Positions 6,726 to 14,588 are shown, counted from the first letter of the stretch. The stretch is DNA of 18,405 nucleotides from Planctomycetales bacterium (GCA_025362255.1 JANYGY010000065.1:1-18405); one strand, 5' to 3'. Made by a program: numbers and translations. The notes: a model not told the origin generated them from the sequence alone.

Positions 6726-8759
6726 TCAGACGAGCGACGTCATCTCGATCGCGCACGGCGGCAGGGCGCGCAGAAAATAGCGGCCATAGGCTTTGGTCAG
6801 GATGCGGTGGTCGAGGATCGCGACCGTGCCGGTGTCGAGCTTGGTGCGGATCAGGCGCCCAAAGCCCTGCTTCAATTTGATGATCGCCTCGGGCACCGTG
6901 CGCTCCATGAACGGGTTGCCGCCACGGCGTTGGATCTCGTGATGACGAGCCTCGACGACCGGATGATTGGGCACTTCAAACGGCAGTTTGGTGATGATCA
7001 CATGTTTGAGTGCATCGCCTGGGACGTCGACGCCTTCCCAGAAGCTGGAGGTGCCAAACAGCACCGCGTCGCCGACGCGCTTGAATAATTCCAACATCTG
7101 CGCTCGACCCATGCCATCACCATGGCGCAGCACAAAACGGTTGGTGCGATCAAGCGACGGACGCACCAGGTCATGCACCCGTTGCAGTTGGCGATAGCTG
7201 GTGAACAGGATGAAACTGCCGCCGACCTTGCCCCGTTCGGGATCTGCCAGGTACTCGGTCAGCCACACCGCCAGCGCACTTTCATAGCGCTCCGAATTCG
7301 GATCCAGCGGCGTCTGGTTCAGCATCAACTTGGCCTGGGTGCGGTAATCGAACGGTGAATCCAAACGTTTGGCGAGTCCGCCATCAAGGCCAAGACGTCG
7401 ACGCAGAAACAGGAACCGCTCGCTGTCGTCAGCCGCCAGGGTGGCGCTGGTCAACACCACCGTGCGCATTTTGCTGAACAGGCGGTCGTTTAATAGGCTC
7501 GCGACCGACAGTGGACTCATGCTCAAGGAGGCGCCGCCCCGACCGCGCGGCACGTGCACGTAATGCACGTGCGGCACGCCATCGGGTGGCGTGGCGACTT
7601 CGAGCACCGCGCGCAAGGCGCCGGCAATCACCGTCGCCCGGGTGATCTGGGCTTTGAGTTCGGCAGTCGAGTTCTCGTCATCGGCGCGTGCCAGCAGTGC
7701 ATCGAGTGCGCGCGCCAACGCGTCCAACGCCGGGCTCAGCGGATTCGCCACCTGATCGGGACTGGTCAGGCGCAGGGTCTCTTCATTGCGATCGATACCG
7801 AGCAGCGCGACATCCTTCCACAACGTCTGATTCGCCTGGCGCGCATAATCGACGATGACTTGCGCGCTGTCATAGCCCGGATTGGCGAGCAGGCCTTTGC
7901 CCTTGGCATTCCACAGGCCGTCGAGGAAGAAACGGATCTGGGCTTCGCTGAGCGACGTGCCGAGATGGTCGGTGGCGACATCTTCCAGGGTGTGCGCCTC
8001 GTCAAAGATCACGGTGTCGTGCGCCGGAAGGATGCCGGCGTGTTCGTCGCGCAGACTGAGATCGGAAAAATAAAGGTGATGGTTGACGACCAGGATGTGG
8101 GCGTCCTCCATCGATTTGCGGGCGGCGTAGAAAAAACATTCGCTGTGGCGCGGACACTTGCGCCCCAGGCAATTGTTGCGGTCGCTCTGCACTTGCCGCC
8201 ACACCGCGGGCGATGGGTCATAGCCCAGGTCTGCGAGGTCGCCGATCGTGGTGTCCTTCGCCCATTGGCTGACCTCGCGCAGCGCCTGGGTGTCATCGCG
8301 GGTGTCGAACAACGCTTGCTGACCATCGCTGGCCAAGCCCAACCGGCGCAGGCTGACATAATTCTGGCGACCCTTGACGAGCACTGCTTTCAACGTCGGA
8401 AACACCCGCTGCAACAGCGGAATGTCTTTACCCATGAGCTGTTCCTGCAACGCGATGGTACCGGTCGAAATCACGATCTTCTTGCCGCTGGCCAAGGCGT
8501 TCTGGATCGCCGGCACCAGATACGCGAAGGACTTGCCGACCCCGGTCGGGGCCTCGACCACCGCGTGCCCGCCAGCGGTCAGCGCCTCGGCCACCGCTGC
8601 CGCCATGGCCAATTGCTGCGGACGGGATTCATAATGGGTCAGCTCGCGCGCCAATGACCCAGCAGGGCCGAGGATCGCCACGGTTGCCTCGACCGCGGCG
8701 GTCACCTCAGGCGTGGGCCCGTTGCTTTGGGTCGGCTGCGGATCCACATCCTCGGACAT
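6726..8759 (-). CDS. DinG/YoaA-family ATP-dependent DNA helicase (XPD/Rad3-like superfamily 2)
   Basis: The protein has 677 residues and unwinds DNA 5'-3' in repair or R-loop and replication-conflict removal, by analogy with DinG. Visible motifs are the Q-like RPQQLAM (46-52), Walker A APTGVGKS (70-77), the DEAH box D253-E-A-H256, and motif VI QGFGRLIR near the C-terminus. Three Fe-S cluster cysteines keep the DinG spacing: Cys197-x4-Cys202-x5-Cys208. The first ligand position, normally Cys in an N-Y-x-C context, is Ser136 (NYVSLRRL, codon AGC), so one cluster ligand differs. The start at 8759 was chosen because the longer frame would overlap the divergent ABC gene and its extra residues look non-coding. 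No Shine-Dalgarno is seen, but a -10-like TATATT ends 7 nt before the A of the ATG, as in leaderless genes. The dehydrogenase lies 150 bp downstream on the same strand and is probably a separate unit. Confidence 0.88.
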   Translation of the reverse strand: MSEDVDPQPTQSNGPTPEVTAAVEATVAILGPAGSLARELTHYESRPQQLAMAAAVAEALTAGGHAVVEAPTGVGKSFAYLVPAIQNALASGKKIVISTGTIALQEQLMGKDIPLLQRVFPTLKAVLVKGRQNYVSLRRLGLASDGQQALFDTRDDTQALREVSQWAKDTTIGDLADLGYDPSPAVWRQVQSDRNNCLGRKCPRHSECFFYAARKSMEDAHILVVNHHLYFSDLSLRDEHAGILPAHDTVIFDEAHTLEDVATDHLGTSLSEAQIRFFLDGLWNAKGKGLLANPGYDSAQVIVDYARQANQTLWKDVALLGIDRNEETLRLTSPDQVANPLSPALDALARALDALLARADDENSTAELKAQITRATVIAGALRAVLEVATPPDGVPHVHYVHVPRGRGGASLSMSPLSVASLLNDRLFSKMRTVVLTSATLAADDSERFLFLRRRLGLDGGLAKRLDSPFDYRTQAKLMLNQTPLDPNSERYESALAVWLTEYLADPERGKVGGSFILFTSYRQLQRVHDLVRPSLDRTNRFVLRHGDGMGRAQMLELFKRVGDAVLFGTSSFWEGVDVPGDALKHVIITKLPFEVPNHPVVEARHHEIQRRGGNPFMERTVPEAIIKLKQGFGRLIRTKLDTGTVAILDHRILTKAYGRYFLRALPPCAIEMTSLV

Positions 8760-8771
8760 GGTGACAATATA
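8760..8771 (-). promoter_or_regulatory. Candidate leaderless -10 element for the DinG-like gene
   Basis: On the minus strand TATATT (8771-8766) is followed by GTCACC and then the ATG at 8759. This TANNNT-N6-ATG spacing would place the transcription start on the A of the start codon, which explains the missing Shine-Dalgarno. No good -35 is visible. This is a pattern match only. Confidence 0.35.
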
Positions 8772-8772
8772 G

Positions 8773-8785
8773 ACCCATGATGGGT
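8773..8785. promoter_or_regulatory. Short perfect inverted repeat (possible operator)
   Basis: ACCCAT-G-ATGGGT is a 6+1+6 palindrome in the gap between the divergent helicase and ABC exporter genes. It sits just upstream of the helicase -10-like TATATT, within the span where a -10/-35 spacer would fall, so a bound protein could block that promoter. A 13-bp palindrome can arise by chance, so confidence is low. Confidence 0.25.
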
Positions 8786-8826
8786 TTGCGCCACCGCGCA
8801 CTCCCGCGTTTCGCCCGGTCACCCCG

Positions 8827-10659
8827 ATGTACGCTGCGTCACGCATGCCCGATTCCGCCACCGGCCAATGGCCGCTCCTCAAACGCATCATTAAGCAAGG
8901 GTGGGAGTATCGTTCGCTGGTCGTGCTGATGCTGCTGACCACCGCGACGGTGACCGCCTTGACTGGTTTTCAGGGCAAATTGTTCAAGGAATTGATTGAG
9001 GCATTGACCGCCGTGCAGCATGGCGGAGGCAGCGAAACTTCGGCTGCGATCAGCGCGGTGCAGCACGTCGCAGTGGTGATGCTGGCCCTGGCGCTGCCCC
9101 TGGGAGTGCTGGCCTATTCCGCGTGGTTGACGGGTCAGTACCTCGCGAACCGCTGCATGCGCGATCTGCGCTCACGCTTTGTCGCGCATCTGGTGCGACT
9201 CGATCTGGCCTTTCACGGCGAGTTGGCGCGCGGCGAACTGCTGGCGCGGGTGACCTCGGATCTTGATCGGATGTACTCGGTGCAGTCGCTGCTTTTCGGC
9301 AAATTCATCCAGCGACCGGCGTTGGCGGTGGGCTATGTCGGGGCGGTGTTCTGGGCCTCATGGCAGATCGGTCTGGCGGTGTTCGTCGTCTTGGTGCCGA
9401 TCGGTGCGATCATCGCCCGTATCTTGCGTAAAACCCGGCATCGTTCCCAGCGGGCCCAGGAAACCCTCGCCACCACCTTGATCGCCTTCGAGCAGATCAC
9501 GGGCGGCATCCGGGTGATCAAGACCATGGGTTCGACCGAGCGTGAAGTCGCGCGTTATGCCGGGCTGAACGACGATCTGTATGGAGACCGGCAGCGGGTA
9601 GCCCGGGCCCGCGCGCAGTCCGAAGGCATCACACAAGGTTCGGTGCTGCTGATGGCCGGCGGCGCGATGTTCCTCGCCTCGCTGCTGTTCGTCCGCGGGT
9701 GGATCACGCCTAGCGACCTGCTGGTGTCGCTGACCTTTGTCGGCCTGCTAATCGGCGCGTTGCGTGAACTGCAGAAAGTCTGGGGCGACATCCAAGAGAA
9801 CCTGCCCGCGGCCGAGCGGGTGTTCGCGATCCTCGATCGGCAGCCCAAGCTGATCGATCAGCCTGGTGCGCTGGCAGTGACACCGCCGCAGCGTGAATTG
9901 CGCCTTGAAGGAGTGACCTTCGGCTACACCGCATCTGACGCGACGGGCACCAGCGAGCCAGTCCTCGCGCAGATCGATCTGGTGATTCCGGTCGGGCGCA
10001 CCACCGCGCTGGTCGGCCCATCGGGTGGTGGCAAAAGCACGATCCTCGATCTGCTGCCGCGCTTGCGCGATGTCACGGGCGGTCGGGTCACGTGGGATGG
10101 CATCGATATGCGCACGGTGCAGGCCGACAGCCTGATCCATCATGTGGCGATCGTCAGCCAGGATTCATTCCTCTTCAACGACACCGTGCGCGCCAACATC
10201 CGTTATGGCAAACCCGCCGCGACCGATGCCGACATCGAACAGGCGGCACGCCGCGCGCACGTCCACGATGCGATCCTCGCCCTCGAAGGTGGTAAAGGGT
10301 ACGACACCGTGGTCGGCGATCGCGGGGGCCGCCTGTCGGGTGGTCAACGCCAACGCATCGCCATCGCCCGCGCGCTGCTGCGCGACGCGCCGATCCTGCT
10401 CCTCGACGAGCCGACCAGCGCCCTTGATGCGGCCAGCGAACAACACGTCCAAGAAGCCCTCGACGCCCTGATGCTCGGCCGCACCACGATCGTCATCGCC
10501 CACCGCCTGGCGACGGTGCAGCACGCCGACTGCATCCACGTCATCGGCAAACCTCCCGGTGGCGGACCCTCGCGTATCCTTGAATCCGGCACCCACGCCG
10601 AACTCGTCGCGCGCCAGGGCGCTTATGCAGAATTGGTCAAGCTGCAGCAGCTTATTTAA
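8827..10659 (+). CDS. MsbA-like ABC exporter (fused permease and ATPase)
   Basis: The protein has 610 residues, a half-transporter that would act as a homodimer in the inner membrane. The N-terminal part holds the type-IV exporter membrane domain, with helices around 29-50, 78-101, 160-200 and 275-320, and the ELARGELLARVTSDLD coupling region. The ATPase domain has Walker A GPSGGGKST (397-405), a Q-loop in IVSQDSFLF, signature LSGGQ (503-507), Walker B ILLLDEP with Asp527 and catalytic Glu528, D-loop SALD, and switch His559. All catalytic residues are present. This subfamily exports lipids (lipid A-core in MsbA), lipid-linked sugars or drugs. The neighbouring glycosyltransferases make a glycolipid substrate plausible, but that is inference. 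Start codons at 8827 and 8845 are both possible; neither has a Shine-Dalgarno, and both precede the first membrane helix. An inverted-repeat element begins directly after the TAA. Confidence 0.9.
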   Translation: MYAASRMPDSATGQWPLLKRIIKQGWEYRSLVVLMLLTTATVTALTGFQGKLFKELIEALTAVQHGGGSETSAAISAVQHVAVVMLALALPLGVLAYSAWLTGQYLANRCMRDLRSRFVAHLVRLDLAFHGELARGELLARVTSDLDRMYSVQSLLFGKFIQRPALAVGYVGAVFWASWQIGLAVFVVLVPIGAIIARILRKTRHRSQRAQETLATTLIAFEQITGGIRVIKTMGSTEREVARYAGLNDDLYGDRQRVARARAQSEGITQGSVLLMAGGAMFLASLLFVRGWITPSDLLVSLTFVGLLIGALRELQKVWGDIQENLPAAERVFAILDRQPKLIDQPGALAVTPPQRELRLEGVTFGYTASDATGTSEPVLAQIDLVIPVGRTTALVGPSGGGKSTILDLLPRLRDVTGGRVTWDGIDMRTVQADSLIHHVAIVSQDSFLFNDTVRANIRYGKPAATDADIEQAARRAHVHDAILALEGGKGYDTVVGDRGGRLSGGQRQRIAIARALLRDAPILLLDEPTSALDAASEQHVQEALDALMLGRTTIVIAHRLATVQHADCIHVIGKPPGGGPSRILESGTHAELVARQGAYAELVKLQQLI

Positions 10660-10808
10660 CCTGGAAAACGCAGTTGCAGCCCATCTGCGGCGTTGCCCAA
10701 TACTCGAAATGGCGCTGCCATTCCATCGCATCGGGCGCCTTGCATATGGACCACACCTGCGTTTCCAGGACACCTCGCCGGTGTGCTGAAGGAAAGACGG
10801 GAACGCAG
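10660..10808. repeat. Structured intergenic element with long-range inverted repeats
   Basis: The gap between the convergent ABC and GT11 genes holds an arm CCTGGAAAACGCAG (10660-10673) complementary, with one extra A, to CTGCGTTTCCAGG (10757-10769). A third segment, GGGAACGCAG (10799-10808), can also pair with the second arm, allowing alternative folds. Smaller hairpins lie inside and after it: AATGGC-GCT-GCCATT (10708-10722) and ACACC-TCGCC-GGTGT (10770-10784). The first arm starts at the base after the ABC stop codon. It could be a bidirectional terminator or attenuator-like RNA, a dispersed MITE-like repeat, or an mRNA-stabilising fold. A T7 tract at 10849-10855 follows but has no strong hairpin directly before it. 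No coding content is convincing on either strand. Confidence 0.55.
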
Positions 10809-10866
10809 AAATGCGCGGTATTTTCAAGCGATTGACGACTCCAACTGCTTTTTTTCAGGGTTAACT

Positions 10867-11772
10867 TTAGCCGGTGTTGGCGACGCGGAGCCAACGGGCA
10901 GGAATGATGTCACGGTCATCGTAGTCGGGATGGATCCACCACGTCTTGGGGGCGATCACGACTTGGCTTGGGTGCTCAGCGAGCCACGCCCCCCACCACG
11001 AAAACGTGCTGTTGGCGATCACGTGATGGCGGCAGAGCGACATCAGCCGCAGATCCTCATGGCCCGCGCTGCCGTTATGATCGACGAACACCGTTTCTCG
11101 AGGTAGATCCAACTCGCGACGGGCGGCCTGTGGATCATCGGAAAAACAAAAGAATCGTGGCTGCTTCAGATGCTGGCAGAGCTGAGCTAGGGCCGCCTTG
11201 TAATAGTCGCGATCCAGCCCTGCATAGATCGACTCATTGCCGCCCGCGAGGTAATCGCCACGTCGGACATGGATGCTGACGGATTCCTGACAGTCCGCGA
11301 TCTGCGTCGCACATTCGGCGTTGCGCCCAGCTGGCGGCGAACGGTAGCGCAGATCGGTGCGGACAGCGGCCGCCTGATCGGCAAAGTATCTTTCGCTCAA
11401 CCAGTGACCCTTCAGGTAACATGGGCCGGAGATATCCAGGATTTTCGGGTCAAAGCGCCAACCGTTTTCGCGAATGAAGCCGGTATTCCCCGTCAATCCG
11501 AGCGACCGGCGGAAGTTGAACCATTCGCGGCTGAGTTTGCTGTCGCTGAAGCCACGAATGCGGCGCACCTCGGCCGCGCTGGCGGGTGGCGCGCGCAGGT
11601 CGAAATTGCCCAGTGCGAAGGGCCGGTGTTGCTCCCAGGCCAAGCCACCGACATCAATCCGCAGCGGTCGCTGATGGCGGCAGGCCAACGCCAAGCCGCA
11701 GGCGTACATGAACAGCTGATTGCCAAGTCCGCCATAGATGCGGACGATCACCGGTTCAGGGTCAGCCAGCAT
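10867..11772 (-). CDS. GT11-family alpha-1,2-fucosyltransferase
   Basis: The protein has 301 residues, the usual length for bacterial GT11. It carries the family's three signatures: GGLGNQLFMYA (14-24), the GDP-fucose-binding HVRRGDY (168-174) and NSTFSWWGAWL (254-264). The enzyme would transfer L-fucose, or a related sugar, from the GDP-sugar to a galactose or similar acceptor in the cytoplasm, on a growing LPS or O-antigen chain. The ATG at 11772 has a GAGGA Shine-Dalgarno eight bases upstream. The gene is last in the minus-strand glycosyltransferase set, 101 bp after the WaaE-like gene, and seems to have its own sigma70-type promoter in that gap. No GDP-fucose synthesis genes (gmd, fcl) are in the window, so donor supply must be encoded elsewhere. 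The family is certain; linkage and acceptor are not. Confidence 0.9.
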   Translation of the reverse strand: MLADPEPVIVRIYGGLGNQLFMYACGLALACRHQRPLRIDVGGLAWEQHRPFALGNFDLRAPPASAAEVRRIRGFSDSKLSREWFNFRRSLGLTGNTGFIRENGWRFDPKILDISGPCYLKGHWLSERYFADQAAAVRTDLRYRSPPAGRNAECATQIADCQESVSIHVRRGDYLAGGNESIYAGLDRDYYKAALAQLCQHLKQPRFFCFSDDPQAARRELDLPRETVFVDHNGSAGHEDLRLMSLCRHHVIANSTFSWWGAWLAEHPSQVVIAPKTWWIHPDYDDRDIIPARWLRVANTG

Positions 11773-11835
11773 TCATGTATTCCTCGCCCCATCGGCAGGT
11801 GCTGTCGAGTGGCGTCGTTGAGAGTTCACGGTGGG

Positions 11836-11865
11836 ATTATGAAAAAATGGAGAGTCGGATGTGAA
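11836..11865 (-). promoter_or_regulatory. Candidate sigma70-type promoter for the GT11 gene
   Basis: On the minus strand, TTCACA (11865-11860; 5 of 6 to TTGACA) and CATAAT (11841-11836; 5 of 6 to TATAAT) are separated by 18 bp. They lie in the gap between the WaaE-like gene and the GT11 gene and predict a leader of roughly 57 nt before the ATG at 11772, which has its own GAGGA site. The fucosyltransferase could therefore be transcribed separately from the upstream genes. Confidence 0.4.
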
Positions 11866-11873
11866 TTTCAGAT

Positions 11874-12620
11874 TCATCGCTGGCGGTCGCTGGGCCACGA
11901 CGCAATCGCCAAGCCCATGGTCGCATTCACTGCCGCGGAGAGTGCGACCATGACGCCCGCCTGGCCATCGAGAAAACCGCGCTTCAGCACCAAGCTGTGG
12001 GTGAATGCCCATCCCGCGCGGAAGGCCAGCGCCAGGGTTCCGGCGCGACGGCCCTTAGTCCGATAGACCTCGCCTTTGAGCCGATGGTATTTGAGGCGGA
12101 TGATGTCCGCGAGATCGATGTAGCCGAAATGCAGCAGGCTGCCGGCCAGCGTATGCAGCGCACCGCGCGGATGCACCGCCTCATGCACGGCATCGACACT
12201 GAACTGATGGTGCGAGCGGTTGAACAATCGGATGCACCAGTCGGGGCTCCAGTGGCCGTAGCGGATTTCGCGCTGCCCGACGTGATTCCGCCGACGGATG
12301 CGCCAGCAGGCCTGGACATCTTCAAGTCGCACGCTGCGCAGGGCGGAGCGGGCAGTCTCATCAAGGACCTCGTCGGCATCGAGGGATAGGATCCAGTCGT
12401 GGCTCGCCAGGGTCATCGCCGCGTGCTTTTGTTCACCATAACCTGTGAAGGGCTGGACCTGGAATCGTGCTCCATGGCGTTCGGCGATCGCCTGGGTGGC
12501 ATCGGTCGAGCCGGAATCGAGCACCACGATTTCAGCGCAGACTCCACGCAATGAATTCAGCACCTGATCGAGATGCCGCTCAGCGTCGAGAGTGATGATG
12601 ACGGCAGAAATGGGACTCAT
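11874..12620 (-). CDS. WaaE/KdtX-like family 2 glycosyltransferase (LPS core type)
   Basis: The protein has 248 residues. The GT-A nucleotide-binding part shows SAVIITLDAERHL at the start, VVLDSGSTDAT (32-42), EQKHAAM (63-69) and the metal-binding DAD (Asp81-Asp83) in LSLDADEVLDE. The block W.PDWCIRLFNR and the VHE motif that follows are typical of the WaaE/KdtX group, which adds a sugar (beta-1,4-glucose in enterobacteria) to the inner-core heptose of LPS. Length matches the family at about 250. The C-terminus has a moderately hydrophobic segment that may bind the membrane. Its ATG overlaps the stop of the GT4 gene by four bases (ATGA, 12617-12620), so the two are translationally coupled. 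A heptose precursor enzyme encoded at the right end of the window supports a core-LPS role. The exact sugar is unknown. Confidence 0.85.
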   Translation of the reverse strand: MSPISAVIITLDAERHLDQVLNSLRGVCAEIVVLDSGSTDATQAIAERHGARFQVQPFTGYGEQKHAAMTLASHDWILSLDADEVLDETARSALRSVRLEDVQACWRIRRRNHVGQREIRYGHWSPDWCIRLFNRSHHQFSVDAVHEAVHPRGALHTLAGSLLHFGYIDLADIIRLKYHRLKGEVYRTKGRRAGTLALAFRAGWAFTHSLVLKRGFLDGQAGVMVALSAAVNATMGLAIASWPSDRQR

Positions 12621-13672
12621 GCAGCAGCGATCCGCAGGTAGAGGTCGTGATAACGTTGCACCATCGTGCTCGCGAGAAAGGTCTGGCCGGTGGCTCGCGC
12701 ACCTGCGCTCAGCCGGCGGCGCAAACCTTCATCGCTGAGGAGTTGCTGGAGTGCGCCGGCGAGCGCTGCCGGATCACCTGGGGCGACCAGCAGGCCGCTG
12801 TGGCCGTGCGCGACGACTTCCGGAATGCCGCCGGCGGTTGTCGCCACCACCGGTACGCCGGCGAGTTGGGCATCGATCAGGGTGCTGCCCAGGCCTTCTT
12901 CGAGCGAAGCGAGCACGGCGACGTCGACACTTGCCCACAGGTTCGCGATGTCCTCGCGCCAGCCGAGAAAATGGACATGGGGCACATCGGTCGCTTGGCG
13001 TCGCACGATGGCTTCGAGATCCCCGCGACCAGCTAGCAGCAGGCTGGCGGTCACTCCACTGGCGATCACTCGCCGCCACGCTTCGAGCAGCACGTGATGT
13101 CCCTTATGCGAGGCAAAAGCGGCGACGCACAGGACGAGCAAACGGTCCTTTGGCAAGCCCTCTCGATGCGGCGCAGCTGAGCTCGGATCCACGCCATCGG
13201 GAATCACGACGATCCGTTCGCGGCCTACGCCTCCTGCTTCCAAAACGGTCGCTACCGCGTGCGAGATGGCGATGCAGTAGGTGGTTCGCTGGCCGTATTT
13301 CCAGCCCGATCCCGCGCCGCGAGACAGAGCGAAATCAAGCCGGCGGGTAGTGATCAGGGGATTCGCGCGGCCACAGGCCGCGAGTCGCGCGATTCCATGC
13401 GCAGCAGACGCGTGGGCATGGAGGATCGTCTCGCCGCGGGCGAACTGCCGCGCCGTCCATGCGGCGCGCAACGCGAAACCTGGCCCGCTGCGCACAGTCA
13501 CCATCGGCAACCCCTCGGCAGCGAGGCGCAGGGCGAGCGGTTCATCCGCACGACACAGCACCGTCGAGTCCACCCTGGCTTGGCGCAACCCGCGGTGCAG
13601 CAGCAGCACTTGGAGTTGGCCGCCGCGCCAACCGCGTTCGGTATCAAGGTGGAGGATGCGCGGACTGGCCAT
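12617..13672 (-). CDS. Family 4 glycosyltransferase (GT-B fold)
   Basis: The protein has 351 residues when started at 13672. The N-terminal domain begins ILHLDTERGWRGGQ, the usual W-x-G-G-x donor/acceptor loop. The C-terminal domain has IPDGVD, then VAAFASHKGHHVLLEA and the nucleotide-sugar block EEGLGSTLIDAQLAGVPVV, followed by GGIPEVV. In the E-x7-E motif the second acidic residue is Asp rather than Glu, a change also known in active relatives. It would retain donor-sugar stereochemistry while building LPS or capsule on the cytoplasmic side. The frame is open to 13753, but that would overlap the divergent gene at 13743; ATG 13672 was preferred over ATG 13684 because a weak GGGCGAG precedes it. 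It is the first gene of the minus-strand transferase operon and overlaps the next by ATGA. Confidence 0.85.
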   Translation of the reverse strand: MASPRILHLDTERGWRGGQLQVLLLHRGLRQARVDSTVLCRADEPLALRLAAEGLPMVTVRSGPGFALRAAWTARQFARGETILHAHASAAHGIARLAACGRANPLITTRRLDFALSRGAGSGWKYGQRTTYCIAISHAVATVLEAGGVGRERIVVIPDGVDPSSAAPHREGLPKDRLLVLCVAAFASHKGHHVLLEAWRRVIASGVTASLLLAGRGDLEAIVRRQATDVPHVHFLGWREDIANLWASVDVAVLASLEEGLGSTLIDAQLAGVPVVATTAGGIPEVVAHGHSGLLVAPGDPAALAGALQQLLSDEGLRRRLSAGARATGQTFLASTMVQRYHDLYLRIAAA

Positions 13673-13730
13673 GGACTCGCCCATCGTGGTCTGAGAGCCG
13701 ATCCTGGCCAGGGGACAACCGGTCGATAAA

Positions 13731-13742
13731 TAATCTGTCCTC
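13731..13742 (+). promoter_or_regulatory. Candidate leaderless -10 element for the 13743 gene
   Basis: TAATCT (13731-13736) is followed by GTCCTC and the ATG at 13743, the same TANNNT-N6-ATG arrangement seen before the helicase at 8759 (TATATT-GTCACC-ATG). No Shine-Dalgarno is present. The site lies in the 70-bp divergent gap shared with the GT4 gene, inside the AT-rich stretch GATAAATAAT. Confidence 0.35.
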
Positions 13743-14588
13743 ATGACGTGCACCCTGGTCTTCTGTCGCGAGAACGCTCAGCTCGGCAATCGCCTGGTCG
13801 TGTATGCGCATCTCCTCGCGGCGACGCTGGAGCACGGTTGGGAGCTGGTCAATCCGACGTTCGAGCCGTACGCAGACCTTTTCGTCGGCACCAAATCGCG
13901 GCCGCATGGGAAATCGATGTGGGCGGTGCGCATTGCGTGGCAGGCTGGCAAGTTAGTGGCACCGATATCCTGCGGTCGGGTGATGCGAGCTCGGGCACGT
14001 GGCGTGATCGAAGTCGATCTGCAAGCCGCATTGCTGACGGCAGAGGCCGGACATGCGCGCTGGCTGCTGTTGCAGGGGTACCGGATCCGCTGTCCTCAAT
14101 GGGCAACTCGCCAGGCATCAGCATTGCGCGCGTTCTTCACTCCTATCGAGTCTCACCGCCTCGCTGCCGAGGCGCGCCTCGCCGAGGTTCGGGCGCGAGG
14201 CGAGGTCGTGGTTGGCATTCACGTCCGCCAGGGTGACTACGCCACTCACCTCAACGGGCTGTATTATTATTCGATCGCACAATACGCCCAATTTATGCGC
14301 CGGATGCAGACGTTGCTCGCTCCACGATCGGTCGTCTTCCTGGTGTGTACCCACGTTCCTATTCCTGAAGCCACGCTTGCAGAATTCGCCTGGGCACCCG
14401 GACCCGGCAGCGCAGCGGCGGATCTCCATGCGCTCGCGGGTTGCGATTACATTCTGGGCCCACCCAGTTCGTTCAGTTCATGGGCAGCCTTTCATGGGGC
14501 CACGAGTTTGATGCGAGTTAGCGACCCGACCCGTTTGTTTTCGCTTGCCGATTTCGTGCGCCAAGATTTTCCTGAGGCCATCGACTGA
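13743..14588 (+). CDS. Divergent GT11-like (fucosyltransferase-fold) protein
   Basis: The protein has 281 residues. Three blocks line up with GT11 enzymes although each is altered: AQLGNRLVVYAHLLA in place of GGLGNQLF.YA near the N-terminus, HVRQGDY (160-166) in place of HVRRGDY, and SSFSSWAAFHG (about 242-252) in place of NSTFSWWGAWL. The HxRxGDY arginine and acidic residue that contact GDP-fucose in the family are kept. It is probably a GDP-sugar-dependent transferase for a surface glycan, perhaps with another donor or acceptor than the canonical GT11 at 10867-11772. No signal peptide or membrane segment is seen. It is divergently transcribed from the GT4 gene and is followed one base after its stop by the DUF6492 gene, so these two form an operon. 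Enzyme class by motif is likely; specificity is unknown. Confidence 0.7.
   Translation: MTCTLVFCRENAQLGNRLVVYAHLLAATLEHGWELVNPTFEPYADLFVGTKSRPHGKSMWAVRIAWQAGKLVAPISCGRVMRARARGVIEVDLQAALLTAEAGHARWLLLQGYRIRCPQWATRQASALRAFFTPIESHRLAAEARLAEVRARGEVVVGIHVRQGDYATHLNGLYYYSIAQYAQFMRRMQTLLAPRSVVFLVCTHVPIPEATLAEFAWAPGPGSAAADLHALAGCDYILGPPSSFSSWAAFHGATSLMRVSDPTRLFSLADFVRQDFPEAID

Noticed and set aside
7554..8657. 367-codon plus-strand frame opposite the helicase
   Set aside because: Shadow of the helicase; the minus strand carries all helicase motifs.
10660..10769. Integron attC site
   Set aside because: The outer arms do not fit the RYYYAAC / GTTRRRY core sites, and no integrase or cassette array is present.
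10652..10894. 80-codon minus-strand frame in the inverted-repeat element
   Set aside because: It overlaps the ends of both neighbouring genes, has no start signal, and the region is better explained by its inverted repeats.
11269..12066. 265-codon plus-strand frame across the GT11 and GT2 genes
   Set aside because: It spans two real minus-strand genes and their promoter gap and has no family features.
12617..13672. Inactive GT4 because the second Glu of E-x7-E is Asp
   Set aside because: Asp at this position is found in apparently functional GT4 enzymes; the rest of the motif is intact.
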